From Mycobacterium cookii (GTDB lineage: Bacteria > Actinomycetota > Actinomycetes > Mycobacteriales > Mycobacteriaceae): DNA of 64,000 nucleotides. Under the pieces are notes generated by a model that did no database searches, was not told the DNA's origin, and saw only the letters and a list, made by a program, of their open reading frames with translations. The stretch is taken from the NCBI RefSeq assembly GCF_010727945.1, contig NZ_AP022569.1:434001-498000 (forward strand). The letters run 5' to 3'. The position numbers were made by a program, and so were the translations under genes. Below, one piece after another: positions 25,029-34,219 of the stretch (its first letter is position 1; every line of letters begins with the position of its first letter).

Positions 25029-28000
25029 TGCCGTCCTGCTTCTTGGGCGAGCTGCACGCGCGAGGTCAGGCCCAGCTTGGTGTAGACGTGGGTGAGGTGG
25101 GTTTGCACGGTGCGCGGTGAGATGAAAAGCCGGCTGGCGATGTCATTATTCGCGAGCCCCTCGCTGACTAACCGGACAACGTCGCGTTCGGCCGGCGTCA
25201 GCGAAGTCCAGCCGCTGCTGGGTCGTTTGCGTTTGCCGCGGCCACGTTGGGCGTAGGCGATCGCCTCTTCGGTGGACAGGGCGGCGCCCTCCGCCCATGC
25301 AGATTCAAAGTCACTGTCGCCCATAGTATTTCGCAGATCCGCAACTGAGTCTTTATAGCCGGCGTCCCAGACCTTGAAGCGAACCGCGCGTGTTCGGTCT
25401 CGAACGGCGCCGGCCGCACCTAACAGGCGGGCGGCCTCACGGTGGCTGCCGCCGTCCCCCAGTAACACGGCAACGCATTCCAGGAGGTCGGGAACAACGA
25501 GGTATGCGCAGAATTCGGACGCACAGGTCAGCGCGTCGTGAGCGTCGCGCTCAGCCTCATCCATGTCACCTTGCGCGAGCGCCACTCGCGCGCGGGCGGT
25601 CAACGCCCACACGGAGTACCACCCCACCGCTGTCGAGACGGCCCCCTCAGCCCTGCGACGCGCTTCGGGAAGATCCCCGTCAGCCAGCGCAGCCTGCGCA
25701 TTCCACGCGCGAACCAACCCCGTCATTCCGGGTGGAATCGATGGTCCGTGCCGGCAGGCCGCATCGGTCGCAGTGCGCGCACCCGCAGGATCGCCGGCTG
25801 CCAGCGCCACCATGCCCAATGCGGTGTTTGCGAGGCTGGCATTAAGGCTGCCCAGCTCGTTTGCGCCGTCGAGTGCCTGGCTCGCCGCGGCTCTTGCCGC
25901 AGATATGTCGCCCTGGTACGCGAGCGCCATGCTTTGGCCGGCAGAGTTGTACTTCTGGAACGCCAGAAAATGACCCGCTGCTGCCACGTCGCGCGCCCTG
26001 CCGAAATGCGCAATGGCCCTAGTCGTATCGCCCTGCCCGAGTAGTGCGAGTCCGAGGTACCAGCTGCACCGGAGGTATCCGGCGCGGTAGCCGATCGCGT
26101 CGGCAAGCTGGCATCCCTCTTGCGCCGCTGCACGCTTCGACGTGAGGTCGCCTGCCACCATTGCCGCAAGGATCTCGACGCTGAGGATGTGGCTGAGCCG
26201 CAACCGGTCGCCGAGTTTGCGCGCCAGCTCGGTCGCCTCGGCGCGGTAGCTGCGGCCGGCCTCGGAATCGAAGCCGATCAAGCCGCAGGCGGCCAGCGCG
26301 CGAGCCAGCAGGGCGTCGTCATCGCATTCGCGCGCAATTGCCAGCGCTTCTTCAGCCTGACCCGGGAGACGCGCGTCCCACGCGATGTTGCTGACGAGCA
26401 GGACCCTGTCGGCCAGCGCCCGCGCCCGTACACGCGGAGCGATATAGCGGTCCTCGACGCGAACTTCGTCGAGAATTGAGTCGAGCCACGCAACCCCCTC
26501 GGCGGGTCGCGGTTGCCATAGCGGCGACAGTGATGACGCCAGAGCTAGCGCGAGCTCCGCGTCACCGCTGTCACGGCTCCATTCGAATGCCGCCCGCATG
26601 TTGTCGATCTCAGCTTCAGTCTGCTCGACACGCTGCCCGTAGTCGTTGCCTGCTGGGCCGTCGAGCAGCGCCGCCATCGATGTGTAGTGGTCGCGGTGAC
26701 GTGTGCGCACCTCGTCGGCTTCCCCTGATTCGCTGAGCTTTTCAGCTGCGTAGTGTCGCACCGTTTCGAGCAGTCGGTAACGGGTGCGCCCCCGCCTCTC
26801 GTCGGCGACCACCAATGATTTGTCCACGAGCAGCGTCAGCAGGTCTATCACCTGGTATCGCGGCATGTCGCCGCCCAACACTGCCTGGGCGGCGTCGAGG
26901 TCGAATCCGCCGAGGAATGCGGCCACTTGGCGAAATACCATCTGCTCGGATTCGCTGAGCAGGGCGTGCGACCAGTCCACCGAGGCGCGTAGCGTCTGCT
27001 GGCGGCGGACCGCGGTGCGCGCCCCACCGGTCAATAGCCGGAATCGGTCATGCAGGCTGTCGAGGATCTCGGTCACCGACAATGCGCGCACTCTGGCTGC
27101 GGCAAGTTCAATCGCTAGCGGCAACCCGTCGAGGCGAGTGCAGATCTCACCTATCACCGCGCTGTTCTCGTCGGTGACGGCGAAGTCGGCGCGAGCCTGG
27201 CGGGCCCGATCGATGAACAATTCGATGGCTTCGTCCGGCAGCGACAGCGACGGCAGACGCCAACTTGCCTCGCCGGCAACACCAATCGGCTCACGGCTCG
27301 TCGCCAGAAGTGTCAAGCCCGCACAGGCTCTCAGCAGTGCGACCGCCAAGGCGGCGGTCGCGTCGAGCAGATGCTCGCAGTTGTCCAGGACGACCAGCAG
27401 GGGCCGATCGGCGATGAAACCGGCCAGCGTGTCGATCGTGGAGCGTCCGGGCTGGTCGGGAAGCCCGAACGCGCGGGCGGCGGTGATGGGCACCAAATCC
27501 CCGTCGGTGATCGGCGCGAGATCCACGTACCAAGCGCAGTCGTTAGACTCCTCGGCGAGCTTTAAGGCGAGCCGGGTCTTGCCGGCGCCGCCGGCACCGG
27601 TCAAGGTCACCAGCCGGTTCCCCCTTAGCAACTCCCGAACCTCGATCAGCTCTCCTTCGCGTCCGACGAAGCTCGTGATATGGGCCGGAAGATGTTGAGA
27701 AGCAACATTTTTCGAGGTTCGAAGCGGCGGAAATTCGTTGATGAGATGCCGGTGGCAGAGCTGCACGACTCTCTCGGGGTGGGGGACGCCGCGCAACTCG
27801 TGGGTGCCCAGGTCGGTCAACCAGGTGTCCGCGGGCAGCCGGTCGGCGATCAAGCCCTCGGTGGTGCCTGACAGCAGGGTTTGGCCGCCATGGCCGAGGT
27901 CGCGCAGTCGGGCGGTGCGGTTGATGGTGGGCCCGGCGTAGTTGCCTTCGTCGCGCAACTGGATCTCGCCGGTGTGTATCCCGATGCGTAGCCGGAGCGG

Positions 28001-28327
28001 GACGAGCGGAGCGCGCTGTATCTCCAATGCCGCCGCCACCGCGTCGGATGCGCGGGCGAACGCGGCGACGAAGCTGTCGCCTTCACCTTGTTCGACGGGC
28101 CGAACCCCCTCGTGGTTGGCGATGATGCATGAGACGGTCTGATTGAGCCGCGCTAACGCGGTGCCCATCTCGTCGGGCTCGGCTTCCCAGAGCCGCGTGG
28201 AGCCCTCGACGTCTGCCAGCAGCAGCGTCACGGTGCCTGTCGGCAGCAACTCATTCACACCCAGCTCACCCCAGTCCAGCGGGGGCGTGTCCGCGCGTGG
28301 ATTGATCTTGGCCATATTAGACAGCAT
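25025..28327 (-). CDS. Class III nucleotidyl cyclase - NB-ARC-like ATPase - LuxR regulator, paralogue 2
   Basis: The 1100-residue multidomain protein has, in order: a class III cyclase domain (~30-190), an AAA/NB-ARC-type ATPase with Walker A GAGGAGKT (244-251) and Walker B VVLDNCEHLLD, a long helical TPR-like region, and a C-terminal LuxR HTH (LTPAERDVVRLVSEG; SPRTVQTHLTHVYTKLGL). Cyclase metal ligands Asp39 and Asp84 and transition-state Asn136/Arg140 are present. The purine-specifying Lys and Asp positions carry Gln80 and Asn129, as reported for M. tuberculosis Rv0386, which makes cAMP with a non-canonical pocket. Related proteins are Rv1358 and Rv2488c. It lies 34 bases downstream of its paralogue, so the two are probably co-transcribed. 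Confidence 0.9.
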   Translation of the reverse strand: MLSNMAKINPRADTPPLDWGELGVNELLPTGTVTLLLADVEGSTRLWEAEPDEMGTALARLNQTVSCIIANHEGVRPVEQGEGDSFVAAFARASDAVAAALEIQRAPLVPLRLRIGIHTGEIQLRDEGNYAGPTINRTARLRDLGHGGQTLLSGTTEGLIADRLPADTWLTDLGTHELRGVPHPERVVQLCHRHLINEFPPLRTSKNVASQHLPAHITSFVGREGELIEVRELLRGNRLVTLTGAGGAGKTRLALKLAEESNDCAWYVDLAPITDGDLVPITAARAFGLPDQPGRSTIDTLAGFIADRPLLVVLDNCEHLLDATAALAVALLRACAGLTLLATSREPIGVAGEASWRLPSLSLPDEAIELFIDRARQARADFAVTDENSAVIGEICTRLDGLPLAIELAAARVRALSVTEILDSLHDRFRLLTGGARTAVRRQQTLRASVDWSHALLSESEQMVFRQVAAFLGGFDLDAAQAVLGGDMPRYQVIDLLTLLVDKSLVVADERRGRTRYRLLETVRHYAAEKLSESGEADEVRTRHRDHYTSMAALLDGPAGNDYGQRVEQTEAEIDNMRAAFEWSRDSGDAELALALASSLSPLWQPRPAEGVAWLDSILDEVRVEDRYIAPRVRARALADRVLLVSNIAWDARLPGQAEEALAIARECDDDALLARALAACGLIGFDSEAGRSYRAEATELARKLGDRLRLSHILSVEILAAMVAGDLTSKRAAAQEGCQLADAIGYRAGYLRCSWYLGLALLGQGDTTRAIAHFGRARDVAAAGHFLAFQKYNSAGQSMALAYQGDISAARAAASQALDGANELGSLNASLANTALGMVALAAGDPAGARTATDAACRHGPSIPPGMTGLVRAWNAQAALADGDLPEARRRAEGAVSTAVGWYSVWALTARARVALAQGDMDEAERDAHDALTCASEFCAYLVVPDLLECVAVLLGDGGSHREAARLLGAAGAVRDRTRAVRFKVWDAGYKDSVADLRNTMGDSDFESAWAEGAALSTEEAIAYAQRGRGKRKRPSSGWTSLTPAERDVVRLVSEGLANNDIASRLFISPRTVQTHLTHVYTKLGLTSRVQLAQEAGRH

Positions 28328-28361
28328 GTGGTCGTCGACAGCAGCGCAAACGCACCACAGT

Positions 28362-31300
28362 TCAGTTGTGGCGGGCAGCTTCCTGGACGAGCTGCACCCG
28401 CGACGTGAGACCCAGTTTGGCGTAGACGTGGGTCAGGTGGGTTTGCACAGTGCGGGGCGAGACGAAAAGCCTTGTTGCGATGTCTTTATTGCCGAGCCCG
28501 TCACTGACGAGGCGGACCACGTCGTGCTCGGTTGGTGTGAGCGATGCCCAGCCGCTGGTGGGTCGTCTGCGTTGGCCGCGGCCACGTTGCGCGTAGGCGA
28601 TTGACTCTTCGGTGGACAGGGCGGCGCCCTCGGCCCATGCAGCGTCAAAGTCGTTGTCGCCCAGACATTCACGTAACGCATCCAGCGAGGCTTCGCAGTC
28701 GGTGTCCCAGACTTTGAAGCGAACTGAGCCCATGCGTTCCCGGAGTGCACTCGCCGCAGCGAAGAGCCTGACCGCTTCACGGTGACTGCCGGCCTGGCCG
28801 GCCAAGGTGGCGAGGCATTCCAGGATGTCGGGGATGAACACGTACGCCTCGACTACGGCGGCGCGCGCGAGCGCTTCGTGGGCGTCACGCTCGGCATGCT
28901 CCGGCTCACCTTGCGCGATCGCGACGCGCGCGCGGGTGGTCAGTGGGTCCCACGCGAATATGCTCGCTTTCGTCGACATAGCATCCTCGGCCCAGCGGCG
29001 GGCCGCGGCCAGATCGCCACGGGCAAGCGCAGTATCCGCAGCGAGGACTCGCTGCACTCCCGCCGCCTGTGGCACGACACTCAGCAGCGGCCACGCCGCC
29101 TCGGTCGCGTCCCGCGCTGCCGCGGTGTCGCCGTCGGCCAAGGCTGCCAAAGCCGACGCGTGGTAAGCGGCGCTTGCCTTGAGTCCGCCGACTTCGACTG
29201 TGGCCGCGACGGCCTCGTCGGCGGCGGACCGGGCTCCCGCGGTATCACCTTGGTAGGCCAGGGCGACACCCAGGCCCACGAGGCTATCCACCCTCCAGAT
29301 CTCATCGTGAGCTGTTCTAGCCTCGTCGGCCACCGCCTCGAAATGCGCTACCGCACTGGCCAGCTCGCCCTGATTTATTTGTGCGACTCCGAGGTACCAG
29401 CGGCACCGGCGCGCGTCGAACCGGTTACCGATCGCGTCGGCGAGATCGCGTCCCTCCTCGGCCGCCGCACGGGCCGCGATCGGGTCACGCGCCACGAGCG
29501 CCGCCACAACTTGCGCGACGAGGATCTGGCTGAGCCTCCACCGGTCGCCCGTCTCCCGGGCCAGGCGGCTCGCCTCGACCAGGTAGGCCCCGGCCGTGTC
29601 GACGTCGAAGTAGGCGGCGGCATAGCCGGACGAGGTGAGCGCCCGGATCAGCAATGCGGTGTCGTCGACCTCTCGCGCAATCGCCACGGCTTGCTGGGCC
29701 TGGTCCAGGCTCTCGACCGAGGCCACCCAGACGCCGAGGGTGGCCCTATCGGCCAGTGCTCGCGCCCGCGCCGCGGGCGTCACCTCAGCGTGCTGCGCGT
29801 CGAGGTCGCCCAGGGCGGCGTCGAACCAGGTCAGCCCTTCCCGCAGGCGTCCGCGTGCTTGCCAGAGCGGTTGGAGTGACGAGGCGAGGGTCAATGCCAG
29901 TTCGACTTCGGAGTTCTCCAGGCTCCAGCCAAACGCGGCGCGCAGGTTGTCGATCTCGATGTCAGTCTGTTCGAGGCGGTGCTCGTAATCACGGCCGGCC
30001 GGGGCGTCGAGCCCAGCCGCCAGCGCCGTGTAGTGGTCGCGCTGTCGTGCGCGCACACTGTCGGCCTCGCCGGATTCGCCGAGCTTCTCCAACGCGTACT
30101 GGCGAACCGTCTCCAGTAATCGATAGCGGGTTCGGTCGCCACTGTCCTCGGCCACCACCAGCGACTTGTCGACCAGCAGAGTGAGCTGATCGAGCACCTG
30201 GTAGCGCTGTATGTCGCCGCCACCGCAAATGTTCTGCGCTGCGACGAGATCGAAGCCCCCCATGAACACCGCGAGTCGACGGAATAGCACCCGCTCGGGT
30301 TCGGTCAGCAGCGCGTGTGACCAGTCGACCGAAGCGCGCAGGGTTTGTTGGCGGCGCACCGCTGTGCGCGCGCCGCCGGTCAACAGTCGGAAGCGGTCGT
30401 GCAGGCTGCCGAGGATTTCGGTCAAGGTCAACGCCCGCACTCGTGCCGCGGCGAGCTCGATAGCCAGCGGCACCCCATCCAGGCGTGCGCAGATCTCGGC
30501 GACAAGCGAGGCATTGTCGTCGGTGAGGGTGAACTCGGGGCGGGCCTGGCGAGCCCGGTCGGCGAACAGTTCGATCGCCTCGTCGGGCAGCGCCAGTGAC
30601 GGCACCCGCCAACCCACCTCGCCGGCCACCCCGATCGCTTCGCGGCTGGTGGCCAATAGCTTCAAGCCGGCGGCGACGCCGAGCAGTGCCACGATCAGGT
30701 CGGCGCATGCGTCGAGTAGGTGCTCGCAGTTGTCTAGCACCATCAGCAGCTGCCGGTCGGCGACAAACCGGGTCAGCGTGTCGATCGTGGAGCGGCCAGG
30801 TTGATCGGGTAGCCCGAGTGCACGGGCGACCGTAATCGGCACCAGATCCGGATCGGTGATTGGTGCGAGGTCCACGTACCAAACCCCGTCGTCGAACTCG
30901 CCGGAAAGCTGGCCCGCAAGCTCGATCGTCAGTCGGGTCTTACCTGCCCCACCCGCACCGGTCACCGTCACCAGCCGGTTTTCGACCAGCAGCTCCCGCA
31001 ATTCGGTCAGCTCGGATTCGCGTCCGACGAAACTTGTCAGTTGCGTCGGAAGCGCCTGCGAGACAACGGCTGTCGACACCCGCAGCGATGGAAAGTCGTT
31101 GACCAGATCGGGATGGCACAGCTGTGAAACCCGTTCCGGGCGTGGCAGATCACGCAGCGGATGACTGCCCAGGTCGATCAGCCAGGCATCGTCGGGGAGT
31201 CGGTCCACGACGAGCGCTTCGGCGACACCCGACAGCAGTGTCTGCCCGCCGTGTCCCAAGTCGCGCAACCGCGCGGTCCGGTTGATCGTGGGCCCGGCGT

Positions 31301-31667
31301 AGTTGCCCTCGTCGCGCAACTGGATTTCGCCGGCATGCACCCCGACCCGCAGCCGGATCGGGGCCAGGGGAGCGCGCTGCAACTCCAGCGCCGCCGCCAC
31401 CGCGTCGGACGCGCGGGCGAAGGCCGCCACGAAGCTGTCTCCCTCGCCCTGTTCGACGGGTCGCACCCCGTCGTGGGCCGCGATGACGTCGTTCACCGTC
31501 TGGTTCAGACGTGCGACGGCCGCGGTCATCTCGTCGGGCTGGGTCTCCCAGAGCCGCGTGGAGCCCTCGACGTCGGCCAGTAGCAACGTCACGGTGCCCG
31601 TCGGCAACAGCCCGCTCACGCCCAGCTCGCTCCAGTCCACCAGCGGCGCACGATCGATCTCGCTCAT
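28362..31667 (-). CDS. Class III nucleotidyl cyclase - NB-ARC-like ATPase - LuxR regulator, paralogue 1
   Basis: The ~1101-residue protein is collinear with the downstream paralogue and strongly similar throughout. Cyclase residues are Asp32, Gln73, Asp77, Asn122, Asn129 and Arg133 (same Gln/Asn substitution). Walker A GAGGAGKT follows, then VMVLDNCEHLLD-type Walker B (here LMVLDNCEH), a TPR-like helical region, and the LuxR HTH (LTPTEHDVVRLVSDG). An open frame extends upstream to 31811, but ATG 31667 (MSEIDRAPLVDWSELGV) aligns with the paralogue's N-terminus and gives almost the same length, so it is preferred. Likely role: signal-responsive transcription factor; ligand and targets unknown. 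Confidence 0.9.
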   Translation of the reverse strand: MSEIDRAPLVDWSELGVSGLLPTGTVTLLLADVEGSTRLWETQPDEMTAAVARLNQTVNDVIAAHDGVRPVEQGEGDSFVAAFARASDAVAAALELQRAPLAPIRLRVGVHAGEIQLRDEGNYAGPTINRTARLRDLGHGGQTLLSGVAEALVVDRLPDDAWLIDLGSHPLRDLPRPERVSQLCHPDLVNDFPSLRVSTAVVSQALPTQLTSFVGRESELTELRELLVENRLVTVTGAGGAGKTRLTIELAGQLSGEFDDGVWYVDLAPITDPDLVPITVARALGLPDQPGRSTIDTLTRFVADRQLLMVLDNCEHLLDACADLIVALLGVAAGLKLLATSREAIGVAGEVGWRVPSLALPDEAIELFADRARQARPEFTLTDDNASLVAEICARLDGVPLAIELAAARVRALTLTEILGSLHDRFRLLTGGARTAVRRQQTLRASVDWSHALLTEPERVLFRRLAVFMGGFDLVAAQNICGGGDIQRYQVLDQLTLLVDKSLVVAEDSGDRTRYRLLETVRQYALEKLGESGEADSVRARQRDHYTALAAGLDAPAGRDYEHRLEQTDIEIDNLRAAFGWSLENSEVELALTLASSLQPLWQARGRLREGLTWFDAALGDLDAQHAEVTPAARARALADRATLGVWVASVESLDQAQQAVAIAREVDDTALLIRALTSSGYAAAYFDVDTAGAYLVEASRLARETGDRWRLSQILVAQVVAALVARDPIAARAAAEEGRDLADAIGNRFDARRCRWYLGVAQINQGELASAVAHFEAVADEARTAHDEIWRVDSLVGLGVALAYQGDTAGARSAADEAVAATVEVGGLKASAAYHASALAALADGDTAAARDATEAAWPLLSVVPQAAGVQRVLAADTALARGDLAAARRWAEDAMSTKASIFAWDPLTTRARVAIAQGEPEHAERDAHEALARAAVVEAYVFIPDILECLATLAGQAGSHREAVRLFAAASALRERMGSVRFKVWDTDCEASLDALRECLGDNDFDAAWAEGAALSTEESIAYAQRGRGQRRRPTSGWASLTPTEHDVVRLVSDGLGNKDIATRLFVSPRTVQTHLTHVYAKLGLTSRVQLVQEAARHN

Positions 31668-31801
31668 GCTAGCCAGCATGCGTGCGCTGCGACCGCAAAA
31701 CATCAGCGCAAACGCGTAGATCGCAGGCGCAGCTACGACCCCTGCGGCGGACATGTACGCGCAGCGACCGATGTTCCCAACCGACCGGCCGCGCAGATTT
31801 A

Positions 31802-31815
31802 AGTAGTGCACTACT
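31802..31815. promoter_or_regulatory. Perfect 14-bp palindrome upstream of the P450 gene
   Basis: AGTAGT-GC-ACTACT is a perfect palindrome in the 203-base divergent gap between the cyclase/LuxR gene (start 31667) and the P450 ATG (31871). Position 56 bases before the P450 start suits an operator for a dimeric regulator. No adjacent classical repressor gene is present; the LuxR-type proteins next door are possible binders. Confidence 0.45.
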
Positions 31816-31870
31816 CACGCCCGAAGGGTTGATCCCTGTCACATTTGGTTTCCCAGAAAGGTGAACTGAC

Positions 31871-33355
31871 ATGTTTGACGCCGTTGACTCGACCGAACAC
31901 GCCACACTCCGCCTCGCGCCGAAAAATCCACTGCCCTACCTGGACCAGCTCAGGGCTGTGAAGTCGCTCATCGACGGGCTCCAGGAGCTCCTCGACGCCG
32001 GCGGCCCCATCACCCGGGTGGTGCTCGCGCCGAAATGGCTCGCCCCGACGATGGTGTTGATTGCCTCGCCGCAGGGCGCGCGCGACGTGCTCGGCCGCGC
32101 CGACGAGATCGCCGACCGAGGGGGGTCGCCGATGGCGATCCAGTTGCACCGGCTGATGGGCGGCAATCTGCTGGTCCTGCCGCACGAACAGTGGCTGCCG
32201 CGGCGCCGCACGTTGCAGCCGATGTTCACCAAGCTGCGGGTCCGGCGCTACGCCGGCCACATGGCCGCGGCGGCCGAGACGCTGGTCGACCGTTGGCCCG
32301 ACGGCGGGACAGTGGACTTGGACACCGAATGCCGCGCGCTCACCCTGCGGGCGCTCGGCCGCTCCGTGCTCGGCATGGACCTCGACGCCCGGGCCGACGA
32401 CGTCGGGCCGGCACTGCGCACCGCACTGTCCTGGGTCGCCGACCGTGCGAGCCGGCCGGTGAATCTGCCGCAATGGGTGCCGACCCCGGGTCAACGGCGG
32501 GCCCGCCAGGCCAACGCGACCTTGCATCGGCTGGCCGCCGAGATCCTCGCCGCGGTCCGCGCGGACCCTGACCGAGACGCACCACTGGTGCGCGCGCTGA
32601 TGACGGCCACCGATCCAAACACTGGCCAACCACTTTCGGACGACGACATCTGTCACGAGTTGGTGCTCTTCATCCTCGCCGGCCACGACACCACCTCCAC
32701 GACGCTCACTTACTCGCTGTGGGCGCTCGGCCGTCATCCCGCAATTCAAGACCGAGTGTTCGAGGAGGTCAGTGCACTCGGTGACCGTCCGCTGACACCC
32801 GACGACGTGCCCCGGCTCGGCCACACCGTGCGGGTGCTGCACGAGGCCCTGCGGCTATGCCCACCCGGCGCCGGTACACCTCGGCTGCTCAAGAAGGATC
32901 TGGTCGTCGACGGCTATCGGCTGGAAGCCGGGACCGTGGCGGTGGTCAGCTTCTTTGCCCTGCACCGAGACCCGGACCTGTGGGACGACCCGCTGACATT
33001 TGACCCGGATCGGTTCCTGCCGGAGCGTTCGCAAGGCCGCAGTCGTTGGCAGTACTTGCCGTTCGGCGGTGGACCTCGTTCGTGCATCGGTGACCACTTC
33101 GCCGTGCTGGAAGCCGCCCTTGCACTGGCCTCCATCGTCCGCGCGGTCCGGATCGAATCTCTCAAAGGTGACTTTCCGCTGGCCGTACCGTTCACCGTCG
33201 TCGCCGCCGAGCCGATTGACGCCCGCGTGCATGCCCGGACCCGCTCGGGGTCAGCCGTGACGGGCCGCTCCCTGAACAAGCTGCACTCGCGAGCTCAAGC
33301 TGAGCTCAGCGCGGGGAGCGATGCAAAGCAGCGTGGCGACGTCGTTATTTGGTAG
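31871..33355 (+). CDS. Cytochrome P450
   Basis: The 494-residue haem monooxygenase has the I-helix oxygen-activating motif AGHDTT (270-275), the ExxR motif in HEALRL, and the haem-ligand signature FGGGPRSCIG with Cys405. The first ~40 residues lack a membrane anchor, consistent with a soluble bacterial P450; the CYP family cannot be fixed by eye. M. tuberculosis has cyp132 elsewhere in this interval (after metK), but this protein does not resemble it closely. The ATG follows GAAAGGTGA. The C-terminal ~35 residues (after HARTRSG) extend beyond the usual P450 end. Redox partners are not encoded nearby. Confidence 0.93.
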   Translation: MFDAVDSTEHATLRLAPKNPLPYLDQLRAVKSLIDGLQELLDAGGPITRVVLAPKWLAPTMVLIASPQGARDVLGRADEIADRGGSPMAIQLHRLMGGNLLVLPHEQWLPRRRTLQPMFTKLRVRRYAGHMAAAAETLVDRWPDGGTVDLDTECRALTLRALGRSVLGMDLDARADDVGPALRTALSWVADRASRPVNLPQWVPTPGQRRARQANATLHRLAAEILAAVRADPDRDAPLVRALMTATDPNTGQPLSDDDICHELVLFILAGHDTTSTTLTYSLWALGRHPAIQDRVFEEVSALGDRPLTPDDVPRLGHTVRVLHEALRLCPPGAGTPRLLKKDLVVDGYRLEAGTVAVVSFFALHRDPDLWDDPLTFDPDRFLPERSQGRSRWQYLPFGGGPRSCIGDHFAVLEAALALASIVRAVRIESLKGDFPLAVPFTVVAAEPIDARVHARTRSGSAVTGRSLNKLHSRAQAELSAGSDAKQRGDVVIW

Positions 33356-33405
33356 GCCTCCTCGACGCCGCACGCTGATTCCGGGTTAATTCGGCGAAGC
33401 CGGGC

Positions 33406-33411
33406 TACGAT
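33406..33411 (+). promoter_or_regulatory. Candidate -10 element upstream of the LpqN-type gene
   Basis: TACGAT matches the mycobacterial TANNNT -10 and lies 49 bases before the lipoprotein ATG, in the only non-coding stretch upstream of it. No clear -35. Confidence 0.3.
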
Positions 33412-33459
33412 TCGCCGACAGGCCGTCCCGCCTGAAACCTGATCGACAGGAGATTTTTC

Positions 33460-34164
33460 ATGCATCGGACGGCAACGAGCACCATCGCGGTCCTGGCTTC
33501 GGCAATTGCGCTGGCCGGATGCGGCTCGGCCTCCCACAGCACCAAAGCCACCAGCACAACGTCCAGCACGACAGCACCCGTCACGACGCAAACGACACAG
33601 GCCAGCCAGGCCAAGGTGGCGCCGCGCACCGTTGTGCCGGGCCCAAACCCGGACATCGCGAGCTACATCAAGCAGAACGGCATCACCGAAACTCCGGTTC
33701 ACCGGGGCGATCCCGGCGCGCCGACCATCGACCTGCCGATCCCCGACGGCTGGGCCGACGCCGGACCCGACACCCCCGCCACGGCGTACTGGGCGATCAT
33801 CGATACCGGCCCGGAAGCCGCAAAATACACACCCAGCATTGTGGCCACCGTGACCAAACTCGTCGGCAACGTCGACCAGCAAAAGCTTCTCGACCTCGCT
33901 TCGGGCGAACTCAAGAACCTGCCGGGCTTCAAGCCCATGGGAGACGGCTCCGCGAGCACCCTCGCCAATTTCCCCGCCTACCAATTCGGTGGCACCTATG
34001 CGCAAGGCGATCAGACGAAGGCGGTCGCGCAGAAGACCGTCGTCATCCCGGCCGACGGCGCGGTTTATCTCCTGCGGCTCAACGCCGACTGTCTCGAAGA
34101 CCAGGTCGGCCAGGCACTGCCCGCAACCATCGCCATCGACGAAAAGGCGAAGATCACCGTCTAG
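33460..34164 (+). CDS. LpqN/LpqT-family secreted lipoprotein
   Basis: The 234-residue protein has a short signal peptide ending in the lipobox LAGC (Cys22), a Ser/Thr-rich linker to ~residue 50, and a domain matching the mycobacterial LpqN family (IPDGWADAGPDTP; AYWAIID; ATVTKLVGNVD; NFPAYQFGGTY). LpqN proteins are cell-envelope lipoproteins whose M. tuberculosis member has been linked to envelope biogenesis and host-protein contacts. The ATG is preceded by GACAGGAGA at good spacing. A hemerythrin lipoprotein follows 55 bases later. Confidence 0.85.
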   Translation: MHRTATSTIAVLASAIALAGCGSASHSTKATSTTSSTTAPVTTQTTQASQAKVAPRTVVPGPNPDIASYIKQNGITETPVHRGDPGAPTIDLPIPDGWADAGPDTPATAYWAIIDTGPEAAKYTPSIVATVTKLVGNVDQQKLLDLASGELKNLPGFKPMGDGSASTLANFPAYQFGGTYAQGDQTKAVAQKTVVIPADGAVYLLRLNADCLEDQVGQALPATIAIDEKAKITV

Positions 34165-34219
34165 AGCCTTCTCGGCCGAACCGCTGGCCATGTCACTGCG
34201 ATACGACGAAGCTGTCGCC

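Noticed and set aside
31668..31811. Upstream extension of the first cyclase/LuxR gene to 31811
   Set aside because: It would start inside the 14-bp palindrome and has no counterpart in the paralogue; ATG 31667 gives a matching N-terminus and length.
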